Positions 35,718 to 43,171 of a stretch of DNA of 64,000 nucleotides are shown piece after piece. This DNA is from Arachnia propionica. GTDB taxonomy: Bacteria; Actinomycetota; Actinomycetes; Propionibacteriales; Propionibacteriaceae. Below the pieces are notes generated by a model. It was not told the origin of the DNA, searched no databases, and saw only the letters and a program-made list of their open reading frames with translations. Within the stretch, counting starts at the first letter, position 1. Each line of letters opens with the position of its first letter. The DNA is taken from contig NZ_CP146373.1 in the NCBI RefSeq assembly GCF_037055325.1, positions 434,001 to 498,000 on the forward strand. The letters are read 5' to 3'. Position numbers and translations under genes: made by a program.

Positions 35718-35735
35718 CCGGGCCTTCCGGCCCGG
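35718..35735 (-). terminator. terminator of the tRNA Gly-Cys-Val operon
   Basis: CCGGGCC and GGCCCGG form a 7-bp GC stem around a 4-base loop, 18 bases past the 3' end of tRNA-Val; TCTTAT follows on the minus strand. Confidence 0.6.
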
Positions 35736-35752
35736 GGCTTCAGGTGTTTTGG

Positions 35753-35824
35753 TGGGCGATGCCAGGTTTGAACTGGCGACCTCTTCCGTGTCAAGGAAGC
35801 GCGCTACCACTGCGCCAACCGCCC
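35753..35824 (-). tRNA. tRNA-Val(GAC)
   Basis: 72-nt cloverleaf. Acceptor GGGCGGT pairs with ATCGCCC with one G-T pair; anticodon stem CTTCC/GGAAG encloses TTGACAC, so the anticodon is GAC. Discriminator A. Last gene of the Gly-Cys-Val operon. Confidence 0.95.
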
Positions 35825-35825
35825 G

Positions 35826-35896
35826 AGGTGGAGACGGGATTCGAACCCGTGTACACGGATTTGCAGTCCGTTGCCTCGCCTCTCGGCCACTCCACC
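35826..35896 (-). tRNA. tRNA-Cys(GCA)
   Basis: 71-nt cloverleaf. Acceptor GGTGGAG pairs with CTCCACC, discriminator T, which is the usual U73 of tRNA-Cys. The loop CTGCAAA gives anticodon GCA. One base separates it from tRNA-Val. Confidence 0.95.
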
Positions 35897-35914
35897 GAGT
35901 GGAATATGTCTCCG

Positions 35915-35987
35915 AGCGGACGACGAGATTCGAACTCGCGACCCTCACCTTGGCAAGGTGATGCTCTACCAACTGAGCCACGTCCGC
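35915..35987 (-). tRNA. tRNA-Gly(GCC)
   Basis: 73-nt cloverleaf. Acceptor GCGGACG pairs with CGTCCGC; the loop TTGCCAA gives anticodon GCC; discriminator T. First gene of the operon, 18 bases before tRNA-Cys. Confidence 0.95.
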
Positions 35988-36039
35988 ACGCGCCTTCCCC
36001 TGACCTCCCCTTCGGGCTGCCTCGTTCGGCGCGTAGAGA

Positions 36040-36069
36040 ACACTAGCGCAGGGCTTCGAGCGGATGCAA
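36040..36069 (-). promoter_or_regulatory. candidate promoter of the tRNA operon
   Basis: On the minus strand TTGCAT (36064-36069) and TAGTGT (36040-36045) are 18 bases apart. Transcription would start about 45 bases before tRNA-Gly. Confidence 0.5.
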
Positions 36070-36085
36070 ATTGCACCCACCAATC

Positions 36086-36120
36086 GGTGTTTCAGCCCTA
36101 CCTGCCAGGGCTGAAACACC
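36086..36120 (-). terminator. terminator of gabD
   Basis: GGTGTTTCAGCCCT and AGGGCTGAAACACC form a 14-bp perfect stem with a 7-base loop, 9 bases after the gabD stop. It also shields the tRNA promoter. Confidence 0.75.
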
Positions 36121-36128
36121 CACAGGCG

Positions 36129-37607
36129 TCACACGGGGATTCCGACGTAGATGGTTTCCAGATATTCGGCGATACCCTCGGAGCCGCCCTCACGACCCAA
36201 CCCCGAGTGCTTGACCCCACCGAACGGGGCGGCCGGGTTAGAGATCGCGGCGGAGTTGATCCCGGTCATACCGACCTCGAGTCGTTCCGACATCCGCAAC
36301 GCGCGGTCGATGTCTCTCGTGTGGACATAGGCAGCCAACCCGACCGGCGAGGAGTTCGCCCAGGTAAGCACCTGCTCCTCGGAATCAAAAGGAATCACCG
36401 GGGCCACGGGCGCAAACAGTTCTTCGCAGACCACGGGATCCCCGGGATCTGCGACTGTCAGCACAGTCGGGCGATAAAAGTATCCCGGCCCCGCAACGTC
36501 CTCACCTCCCGTGAGCACCCGGGCACCGCGTTCACGGGCTCCCTCCACGAGTTTCCGGATACGCTGCCGCTGCTCGGACGTAATAATGGGGCCAATGTCA
36601 GTCGCAGGGTCAAGCCCATTGCCCACGATCAGACCCTCGAACCCGGCGGCGAGACGCGCGGCGAACTCATCGGTCAGTTCCCGGGAGACGTAGAACCGGT
36701 TCGCGGCATTGCAGGCCTCCCCCATGTTCCGCAGTTTCACGGATTTCGCGGCTGCCACCGCACGGTCCAGGTCCGCGTCCCTGAAGACGATAAACGGGGC
36801 ACAGCCCCCGAGTTCCATCGAGGTCCGCAATACGTTGTCAGCGGCCTCGCGAAGTAGCCCCTTGCCCACATCGGTGGATCCCGTAAAAGAGAGCTTCCGC
36901 AGCCTCGGATCACGAAGCAGAGGCCTGGTCAGGGCTGCCGAGGACGAGGTGGGGACCACGTTGACCACGCCGTCTGGAACGCCTGCCAGTCGACAAGCCT
37001 CGGCAAAGGCGAGGGCGGTCAGTGGAGTCAGCTTCGACGGCTTCAGGATGCCGGTGCAACCAGCTGCCAACGCAGGACCGAGCTTGCGGGTGGCCATCGC
37101 CAGGGGAAAGTTCCACGGGGTGATAGCCAGGACCGGACCGACGGGCCGGGGCATGGTGATCACCCTCAGGTTGCCCTCCGGGGTCGTGGAGTAGCGACCA
37201 TTCAGGCGTACCGCTTCCTCGGAGAACCAGCGCAGGAATTCGGCCCCGTATGCCACTTCGCCGTGCGCCTCAGCCACGGGTTTCCCCATCTCAATGGTCA
37301 TCAGGACCGCGAACTCCTCCGCGCGTTCCACGATGACCTCGAACAGGTTCCGAAGCAGCTCCGCGCGAGCCCGTGGCGCCGTTCGGGCCCAGCTCTCCTG
37401 GGCAACAGCCGCAGACTCCAGTGCAGCTAGGCCATCTTCGGCATCCGCATCAGCGACCTGAGCGATCACATTCCCTGTCGCCGGATTGACGACATCAAAC
37501 CGTCCACCACCTCGAGGTTCGCGCCAGGTGCCGTTGATGAAGACCTCGGTCGGGGCGATGGTGAGCGCCCTGGCCACCACAGAGTTTTCTACGGAAACAG
37601 CCTCCAT
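36129..37607 (-). CDS. gabD: NAD(P)-dependent succinate-semialdehyde-type dehydrogenase
   Basis: 492 residues from the ATG at 37607 with GGAGG 9 bases upstream; the frame to 37694 is not needed. Aldehyde dehydrogenase superfamily: TPWNFPLAMATRKLGPALAA, FTGSTDVGKGLL, catalytic Glu in MELGGCAPFIVF and catalytic Cys in MGEACNAANRF. The match is closest to GabD-like succinate-semialdehyde dehydrogenases, which feed succinate into the TCA cycle; other aldehydes are possible. No GABA transaminase gene is adjacent, and the permease at 43172 is more like CycA. Confidence 0.85.
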   Translation of the reverse strand: MEAVSVENSVVARALTIAPTEVFINGTWREPRGGGRFDVVNPATGNVIAQVADADAEDGLAALESAAVAQESWARTAPRARAELLRNLFEVIVERAEEFAVLMTIEMGKPVAEAHGEVAYGAEFLRWFSEEAVRLNGRYSTTPEGNLRVITMPRPVGPVLAITPWNFPLAMATRKLGPALAAGCTGILKPSKLTPLTALAFAEACRLAGVPDGVVNVVPTSSSAALTRPLLRDPRLRKLSFTGSTDVGKGLLREAADNVLRTSMELGGCAPFIVFRDADLDRAVAAAKSVKLRNMGEACNAANRFYVSRELTDEFAARLAAGFEGLIVGNGLDPATDIGPIITSEQRQRIRKLVEGARERGARVLTGGEDVAGPGYFYRPTVLTVADPGDPVVCEELFAPVAPVIPFDSEEQVLTWANSSPVGLAAYVHTRDIDRALRMSERLEVGMTGINSAAISNPAAPFGGVKHSGLGREGGSEGIAEYLETIYVGIPV

Positions 37608-37763
37608 GGCCACACCTCCAAACGTTTCGGTGAACAAATCCACCTTAGAGGTTCCAGGAACGTGCTCTGCCACATATGCCCGGTGGAGGAACACCGAACC
37701 GCCTCTGCTTTCCTGACCCCGGCTGCTTTGCCTTGATGCGATGAAGCCGGGGAGTCCTCATTG

Positions 37764-37793
37764 TTGGCGCCTCCTGGGAAGGTGCGCTAAAGT
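37764..37793 (+). promoter_or_regulatory. candidate promoter of tRNA-Val(CAC)
   Basis: TTGGCG and TAAAGT are 18 bases apart; the start would be about 6 bases before the tRNA. The same promoter may serve the downstream genes. Confidence 0.5.
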
Positions 37794-37805
37794 GGCAGAC
37801 CGCAC

Positions 37806-37877
37806 GGGCGATTGGCGCAGTGGTAGCGCGCTTCGTTCACACCGAAGAGGTCGGCGGTTCGAAACCGCCATCGCCCA
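37806..37877 (+). tRNA. tRNA-Val(CAC)
   Basis: 72-nt cloverleaf. Acceptor GGGCGAT pairs with ATCGCCC, discriminator A; the loop TTCACAC gives anticodon CAC. The coding gene at 37922 starts 44 bases downstream with a strong ribosome-binding site and no visible terminator between. Confidence 0.95.
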
Positions 37878-37921
37878 CCGATGCTCCTCACTAAAGCCAG
37901 TTAGCCGCAAGGAGGAGAGGT

Positions 37922-38686
37922 ATGTCGGCACCAGCCATCGTGCTCGTGGCACGAGGCGACGATGATCCTGCTGTTCGAGCCTCTCTGAACGTTGTGATTG
38001 ATCACCTTCATCGCCTGCGCCCCGATCTTCACGTTACCCTCGGACTTCTGAACAGCAGCACCCCAACGGTGCACGAGGCAGTTGCTGCCTTGGCTGCCAC
38101 TGGGGTGGAGGAAATCGCGATGGTCCCGATGGATCTAGTGTCTGCGACCGAACACTCCCCCGTCTTGTCCCATGCCCGCGATGAGGTTGGCGCTGCCAAC
38201 CCAGATCTGGGCATCGTGATTGCACGCCCCATCGGCCCAGATATCGATCTGCTGAACGTTCTGGACGCCAAACTACGCGGAGCCCTTCACCGCGCAAACG
38301 CCGTTGAAGTCGATGCCCTGGTTCTGGCCTGCCCCGACGGCGGGGATCACAGGGGCGCCTCACTGCTAGCCCGACGAGCCAGGCAGTGGGGTGCGCATCA
38401 CAAACTTCCGGTGCAACTCGCCCAGAATGACATCACTGGTCGCGCAACCGGCCTCGCCATAGGCGCACTACGTGGTCAAGGACGTCGACACATAGCTGTC
38501 GGCTCCTTGTTCCTGACGTCCGGCCCCGTTTTTCGCGCCCATCAGCAAGCGGCGATCAGGGCGGGGGCTTTGGCCGTCACCCCTCCAATAACCGAGGATC
38601 CACGAGTGACCGAACTGATCCTGGCCCGCTACGCCTTTGCCGCCATGCGACTGCTCGACATCGACCCTCATGAGGATGGAACATGA
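37922..38686 (+). CDS. CbiX-like chelatase-fold protein, degenerate active site
   Basis: 254 residues. The double alpha/beta layout of sirohydrochlorin chelatases is seen: APAIVLVARGDDDPAVRASL in the first half and DALVLACPDGGDHRGASL in the second, ending DPRVTELILARYAFAAM. The metal-site His of the usual (A/G)HG motif is Arg (ARGD). A His remains in SATEHSP. With no tetrapyrrole genes nearby, chelatase activity is doubtful. The ATG follows AAGGAGGAGAGGT. It overlaps msrB by 4 bases. Confidence 0.7.
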   Translation: MSAPAIVLVARGDDDPAVRASLNVVIDHLHRLRPDLHVTLGLLNSSTPTVHEAVAALAATGVEEIAMVPMDLVSATEHSPVLSHARDEVGAANPDLGIVIARPIGPDIDLLNVLDAKLRGALHRANAVEVDALVLACPDGGDHRGASLLARRARQWGAHHKLPVQLAQNDITGRATGLAIGALRGQGRRHIAVGSLFLTSGPVFRAHQQAAIRAGALAVTPPITEDPRVTELILARYAFAAMRLLDIDPHEDGT

Positions 38687-39123
38687 CCGACCGCTTTCCT
38701 CTCGACCTCCCCGACCAGGAATGGCGAACCCGTCTCAGCGACCTTGAGTATCACGTGCTGCGAGAATCAGGTACAGAAGCCCCCTTCACGGGTGAATACA
38801 CGGATACCAGCACCGAGGGAGTGTATGAATGCCGGGCTTGCGGAACCGAACTGTTCCGCAGTGAGGCAAAATTTTCCTCCCACTGCGGTTGGCCGAGCTT
38901 CTTCGAACCCCTGGCAGAGGATCGGGTCATCTACGTGGAGGACCGCTCCCTTCCTGGGCCACTCCGTATCGAAGTCCGCTGCTCGGCCTGCAATTCTCAC
39001 CTGGGGCATGTCTTCCGAGGCGAGGGATACCCCACCCCCACCGATGAGAGATATTGCATAAACTCCATCTGCTTGCGGCTTACTCCGGCGCGCCATCAAA
39101 CCAGCTCGGGAGAAGCCACATAG
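38683..39123 (+). CDS. msrB: peptide-methionine (R)-S-oxide reductase
   Basis: 146 residues. Two zinc CxxC pairs (CRACG, CSACNSHLGHVF) and the catalytic Cys in RYCINSICL. The family usually has CINSASL, so the residues after Ser differ and one extra Cys is present. It reduces the R-form of methionine sulfoxide in proteins. It begins 4 bases inside the CbiX-like gene. Confidence 0.93.
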   Translation: MTDRFPLDLPDQEWRTRLSDLEYHVLRESGTEAPFTGEYTDTSTEGVYECRACGTELFRSEAKFSSHCGWPSFFEPLAEDRVIYVEDRSLPGPLRIEVRCSACNSHLGHVFRGEGYPTPTDERYCINSICLRLTPARHQTSSGEAT

Positions 39124-39133
39124 GCTCGCTTCC

Positions 39134-39706
39134 GTGACCCTAGCTCCGCCCACCATGGCCGATCCCGAGTTCCAGCATGCCCTGGAAGAATTTGCCAGCA
39201 TGCAGTGGCGTTCAGGGATCAGGGCTGAAGAGATCGGGTCCCCCCAACGAATTGCCCCTTTCTCCATCGCCATGGCGCTGGACTTCATGGAGGATGGCGA
39301 GGAACTGGGCACCGGACGATTGATACTGCTGCACGATCCCGCCGGCAACGAGAACTGGGAGGGACGCTTCCGCCTGGTCTCCTATGTGCGGGCTGAGGTG
39401 GACCAGGAAATGGTCACCGATCCTTTACTGCCTGAGGCAGCATGGTCCTGGTTGTCTGAAGCGCTCTCCAAACACGGGGCTGCTCACCGAGCACTGGCCG
39501 GAACAGTGACCGCTTCTTACGGTCGCGGTTTCGGGGAACTCACGACTCACCAGGCCGAGGTAGAGGTCCGCGCTTCCTGGACACCAGTCCTGGACAACCA
39601 TCACAAGATGACCGTTCATCTCAAAGCGTGGCAAGATCTTCTCGGACACATCTCAGGGCGTCCCCCTCTACCCCGTGGAGTGGTGCAATTCCCGGGGCGC
39701 TCATGA
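39134..39706 (+). CDS. DUF3000 family protein
   Basis: 190 residues from a GTG. ELGTGRLILLHDPAGNENWEG and SYVRAEVDQEMVTDPLLPEA are typical of DUF3000, an actinobacteria-only family next to the RNase D gene and dxs. No motif suggests activity. It overlaps the RNase D gene by ATGA. Confidence 0.85.
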   Translation: MTLAPPTMADPEFQHALEEFASMQWRSGIRAEEIGSPQRIAPFSIAMALDFMEDGEELGTGRLILLHDPAGNENWEGRFRLVSYVRAEVDQEMVTDPLLPEAAWSWLSEALSKHGAAHRALAGTVTASYGRGFGELTTHQAEVEVRASWTPVLDNHHKMTVHLKAWQDLLGHISGRPPLPRGVVQFPGRS

Positions 39707-40917
39707 GCCAATTCGTCGAGCATCCACGAGAGCCACTGCGCCCCTTAGTTGACACCCCCGAGGCGTTCGATCTCTGTCTCGACTCTCTGACTTCCGGCAA
39801 CGGTCCTGTTGCGTTCGACGCGGAACGTGCCCATGGTCACCGATACTGGCCTAAAGCTTATCTTTTCCAGATTCGACGTGAAGGATCCGGTACCTGGCTG
39901 ATAGACCCCATAGCCCTCGAGCAGGACGGGAACACAAACCTCAGCAGGCTCACAGAAGCCTGTGGTGCGGACGCTCCATGGATCATTCACGCAGCCTCGC
40001 AGGACCTTCCCTGCATGATGGATGTCGGCATCCGTCCCCCTGCGTTATTCGATACTGAGCTGGCAGGACGCCTTCTCGGAGCTCCGGCGGTTGGCCTCGC
40101 CGCTCTCCTCGATGCAAAACTGGGCATCAGACTGCGTAAAGCGCATTCCGCAGACAACTGGGCAATTCGCCCGCTACCGACGTCATGGTTGATCTACGCA
40201 GCACTAGATGTCGATTACCTGATCGAACTTGCTGGTCTCCTGCGCGCTGAGCTCGTCGCCAAGAATCGCATGACGTGGGCACAGGAAGAGTTCGTTCACA
40301 TTCTGCAGAACTTCTCTACGCCGCCCACACCGAGAAAGGAACCATGGCGCCGACTGTCGGGCATTCAGGGCCTGAAACACCCGAAACAGCTGGCCGTGGC
40401 ACGAGCGCTCTGGCAGGAGCGGGATTACGTGGCACGCAACCGAGACCGCCCTCCTTCCCGGATCCTCACCGACGCGGCGATCATCGAATTCGCATCTGGA
40501 ATCACCCCCGAATCCCCGATCCCGGATGTTCCCTCACTTTCCAGAATCCCCGGGTTCAACAGTCACAGTGCCGGGCGTTACCGAGCCAACTGGGCCCGTG
40601 CACTTCAATCAGTGCTGCAACTGTCCCCCGCCGATTACCCATCACGCCGCCCGGAGCCAAGTGGTATACCACAGCCACGTTCCTGGGAGCGCAACAATCC
40701 AGAACGTTGGGAGCTTTGGAGAAAACTCCGAGCAGATGTCGACGCCCTGGCCGGCGAATTCGGTATTCAGCCCAGTCTCATAGCACCTTCTGCCACTCTT
40801 CAGGGCTTCATTCACTCATGGGAGGAAGGCAGAGATCCCCGAGTTGTTCTCCAACAAGTTGGTTCCCGAAACTGGCAGGTCGATCTACTTCTTCCGCTCC
40901 TCACCACGTACCTTTGA
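39703..40917 (+). CDS. rnd: ribonuclease D-like 3'-5' exonuclease with HRDC domain
   Basis: 404 residues from the ATG at 39703. The DEDD exonuclease domain is seen in PVAFDAERAHGHRYWPKAYL (the DxE pair), HAASQDLPCM and YAALDVDYLIEL. The HRDC domain (about residues 215-290) and a C-terminal winged region follow. It trims the 3' ends of structured RNAs such as tRNA precursors. It is convergent with dxs at 40 bases and last in a unit that may begin with tRNA-Val. Confidence 0.88.
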   Translation: MSQFVEHPREPLRPLVDTPEAFDLCLDSLTSGNGPVAFDAERAHGHRYWPKAYLFQIRREGSGTWLIDPIALEQDGNTNLSRLTEACGADAPWIIHAASQDLPCMMDVGIRPPALFDTELAGRLLGAPAVGLAALLDAKLGIRLRKAHSADNWAIRPLPTSWLIYAALDVDYLIELAGLLRAELVAKNRMTWAQEEFVHILQNFSTPPTPRKEPWRRLSGIQGLKHPKQLAVARALWQERDYVARNRDRPPSRILTDAAIIEFASGITPESPIPDVPSLSRIPGFNSHSAGRYRANWARALQSVLQLSPADYPSRRPEPSGIPQPRSWERNNPERWELWRKLRADVDALAGEFGIQPSLIAPSATLQGFIHSWEEGRDPRVVLQQVGSRNWQVDLLLPLLTTYL

Positions 40918-40956
40918 CTTTCTCCAGAGGATTGTTTCCCATACGAATACGACCCC

Positions 40957-42858
40957 TTAGACAGATTGGGTGATTTCTACCTGTCTCTGAAGCATCGCTT
41001 CCAGCACATTGCGAGCAATATCCCGCGCAGTCAATCCAAGGTCTTCCAGGACCTCCTCCCGGGTCCCCTGCGCAAGGAACCCGTACCTGACGCCGAAAAT
41101 GAGGACCTGTGGCCCAGCCCCGGCAAGCCGACCGAGCAATTTTTCCCCCAGCCCTCCGGAAACCAGATTGTCCTCAATACTCACGACCATCTCGTGTTCT
41201 TGGGCCAACCGGATCAGCTCGGGGCTGAGTGGAATGCACCAGGTAGGATCCGCCACTGTGCACGGCACCCCCGCTGCGGCAAGTTTCTCTGCCACCCCAA
41301 GCCCAATTCCTGCGAACTGCCCATACCCCACGATCAGGATGTTGGCGTCGGTGTCCACACGAAGCAGATCGACCTGATCACGCCCCTCGCCCCGACACGC
41401 GACTGCAGGTATGTCACTGGGTAGACGTTCCTTCGAGTATCGCAACACGGTCGGAACATCTTGGACTGTAACTGCCCGTTCCAGCGCTGCGACGAGCCGA
41501 GGCTGGTCCCTCGGAGCAGCAATCTCCATCGTTGGTATGAGACCCAGCATCGAGAGATCCCACACGCCATTGTGGCTTGGGCCATCGGTTCCGGTCACCC
41601 CGGCCCGGTCGAGCGCAAAAGTGACGCCGGCACCGTGAAGGGCCACATCCATCAGAATCTGGTCGAAGGCCCGATTCAGGAAGGTGGCGTACACAGCAAC
41701 GACGGGATGCACTCCTGCTCTGGCAAGCCCAGCGGCAGAGACGACGGCGTGTTGCTCAGCGATGCCGACGTCGAAGACCCGATCCGGGAAAGCCGCAGCA
41801 AACCTGTTGAGGCCTGTTGGATGCAGCATGGCGGCTGTAATGGCCACCACATCCGTTCTACGCTCCCCGATCCGAAGCATGGCATCCCCAAAGGCATCGG
41901 TCCACGTGGCCTGAACGGCGTCGCTGAGCGGCTGCCCGGTGACTTCATCGATCCTTCCGACGGCGTGGAACTGATCTTTCTCGTGTTCCTCGGCAGCCTT
42001 GAAACCCTTGCCCTTGCGGGTGATGGCATGGACCAGGACGGGACCCTCGAACTGTCGTGCCTGCTCAAGATGCCCGATGACCGCGCGGATGTCGTGTCCA
42101 TCTATGGGACCTGTGTATTTCAGACCCAGGTCGGAGAACATTCCTTGTGGTGCAAGAACGTCCTTGACTCCGGTTTTGAAGCCGTGCAGCAGGTCGTAGG
42201 CGGGACGCCCCAGCACCGGGGTCCGATGGAGCCAGTTCTTGATAAGACTCAGCGTCCGCTCATACCGTCGATCGGTACGCAAGCCAGCCAGGTGTTTGGC
42301 AAGCCCCCCGACCGTCGGGGTGTAGGAGCGACCGTTGTCGTTGACGACGATAACGATTCTCAGGTCAGGTTGAGTCGCTATGTTGTTCAACGCTTCCCAG
42401 GCCATTCCACCCGTCAATGCCCCGTCACCGACCACCACGACCACGGTGCGTTTCTCACCACGCAGGCGAAACCCCTTGGCGAGTCCTTCGGCCCAGGACA
42501 GGGCTGTTGACGCATGGGAGTTCTCGACCCAGTCGTGCTCGGATTCGGAGCGGGCCGGATAGCCGGACAAGCCTCCCCGCTGCCGGAGATGCTCGAAACC
42601 TTCCACCCGACCGGTCAGGATCTTGTGGACATAAGACTGGTGGCCGGTGTCGAAGATGATCGGATCGTGAGGAGAGTTGAAGACTCGGTGAATGCCCAGG
42701 GTGAGTTCGACGACACCAAGATTCGGCCCCAGGTGCCCACCGGTGCGACTGACCCGGTTGATGAGGAAGCCGCGGATCTCGGACGCGAGGCTTGTCAGCT
42801 GGCGGCGCGAGAGCGTTCGCAGGTCACGCGGGCCACCGATCTTGGTGAGCATGGACAT
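40957..42858 (-). CDS. dxs: 1-deoxy-D-xylulose 5-phosphate synthase
   Basis: 633 residues. First enzyme of the MEP isoprenoid pathway; joins pyruvate and glyceraldehyde 3-phosphate with thiamine diphosphate. Visible: TGGHLGPNLGVVELTL, GDGALTGGMAWEALNN (TPP-Mg site), the pyrimidine-site region with VFDVGIAEQHAV, and the C-terminal transketolase domain. The supply of isoprenoid carrier also feeds Ppm1. The start is at the first of two close ATGs; a -10-like box lies only 7 bases upstream. Confidence 0.95.
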   Translation of the reverse strand: MSMLTKIGGPRDLRTLSRRQLTSLASEIRGFLINRVSRTGGHLGPNLGVVELTLGIHRVFNSPHDPIIFDTGHQSYVHKILTGRVEGFEHLRQRGGLSGYPARSESEHDWVENSHASTALSWAEGLAKGFRLRGEKRTVVVVVGDGALTGGMAWEALNNIATQPDLRIVIVVNDNGRSYTPTVGGLAKHLAGLRTDRRYERTLSLIKNWLHRTPVLGRPAYDLLHGFKTGVKDVLAPQGMFSDLGLKYTGPIDGHDIRAVIGHLEQARQFEGPVLVHAITRKGKGFKAAEEHEKDQFHAVGRIDEVTGQPLSDAVQATWTDAFGDAMLRIGERRTDVVAITAAMLHPTGLNRFAAAFPDRVFDVGIAEQHAVVSAAGLARAGVHPVVAVYATFLNRAFDQILMDVALHGAGVTFALDRAGVTGTDGPSHNGVWDLSMLGLIPTMEIAAPRDQPRLVAALERAVTVQDVPTVLRYSKERLPSDIPAVACRGEGRDQVDLLRVDTDANILIVGYGQFAGIGLGVAEKLAAAGVPCTVADPTWCIPLSPELIRLAQEHEMVVSIEDNLVSGGLGEKLLGRLAGAGPQVLIFGVRYGFLAQGTREEVLEDLGLTARDIARNVLEAMLQRQVEITQSV

Positions 42859-42865
42859 GGCGGAC

Positions 42866-42871
42866 AGTCTA
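42866..42871 (-). promoter_or_regulatory. candidate -10 box of a leaderless dxs transcript
   Basis: TAGACT on the minus strand ends 7 bases before the dxs ATG, which has no Shine-Dalgarno. The -35 match is weak. Confidence 0.35.
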
Positions 42872-43109
42872 GAGGCTCTCTCAAGGAACGGACACCTTGT
42901 AGCGTTACCGCGCCAGACCGTGTTGCGACTTCATCGAGACCACGCTTTGTCCGTGCTCGACTTCAGCGATGAGCATCCCAGATACTGGAGACTTCGTCAC
43001 TGGCTACCCATCCGGGCCGTCCAAGCGAAGAACTGAGCCAGAGCGCTCACAGGTCCGGGGAAGATATCACGCTGATGTGCAGATCAGCAAGTCAAACCAT
43101 CAAGCGAGA

Positions 43110-43145
43110 GTTGGTGGTGCGCAGGTCACCCTGTGCACCACCAAC
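43110..43145 (-). terminator. long hairpin after the permease gene
   Basis: The 16-base arms GTTGGTGGTGCGCAGG and CCTGTGCACCACCAAC pair fully except for one G-T, with loop TCAC, 27 bases after the cycA-like stop. No T tract follows, as is common in GC-rich actinobacteria. Confidence 0.6.
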
Positions 43146-43171
43146 CAGTTTCTTCTCCGGATTAGACACTC

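Larger units (their letters stand above)
42859..43171. other. 313-base intergenic region between dxs and the permease
   Basis: Both flanking genes are on the minus strand, so this holds the dxs promoter near its left end and the permease terminator hairpin near its right end. Short plus-strand open frames here have no start signals or recognisable sequence. I see no RNA gene. Confidence 0.6.
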
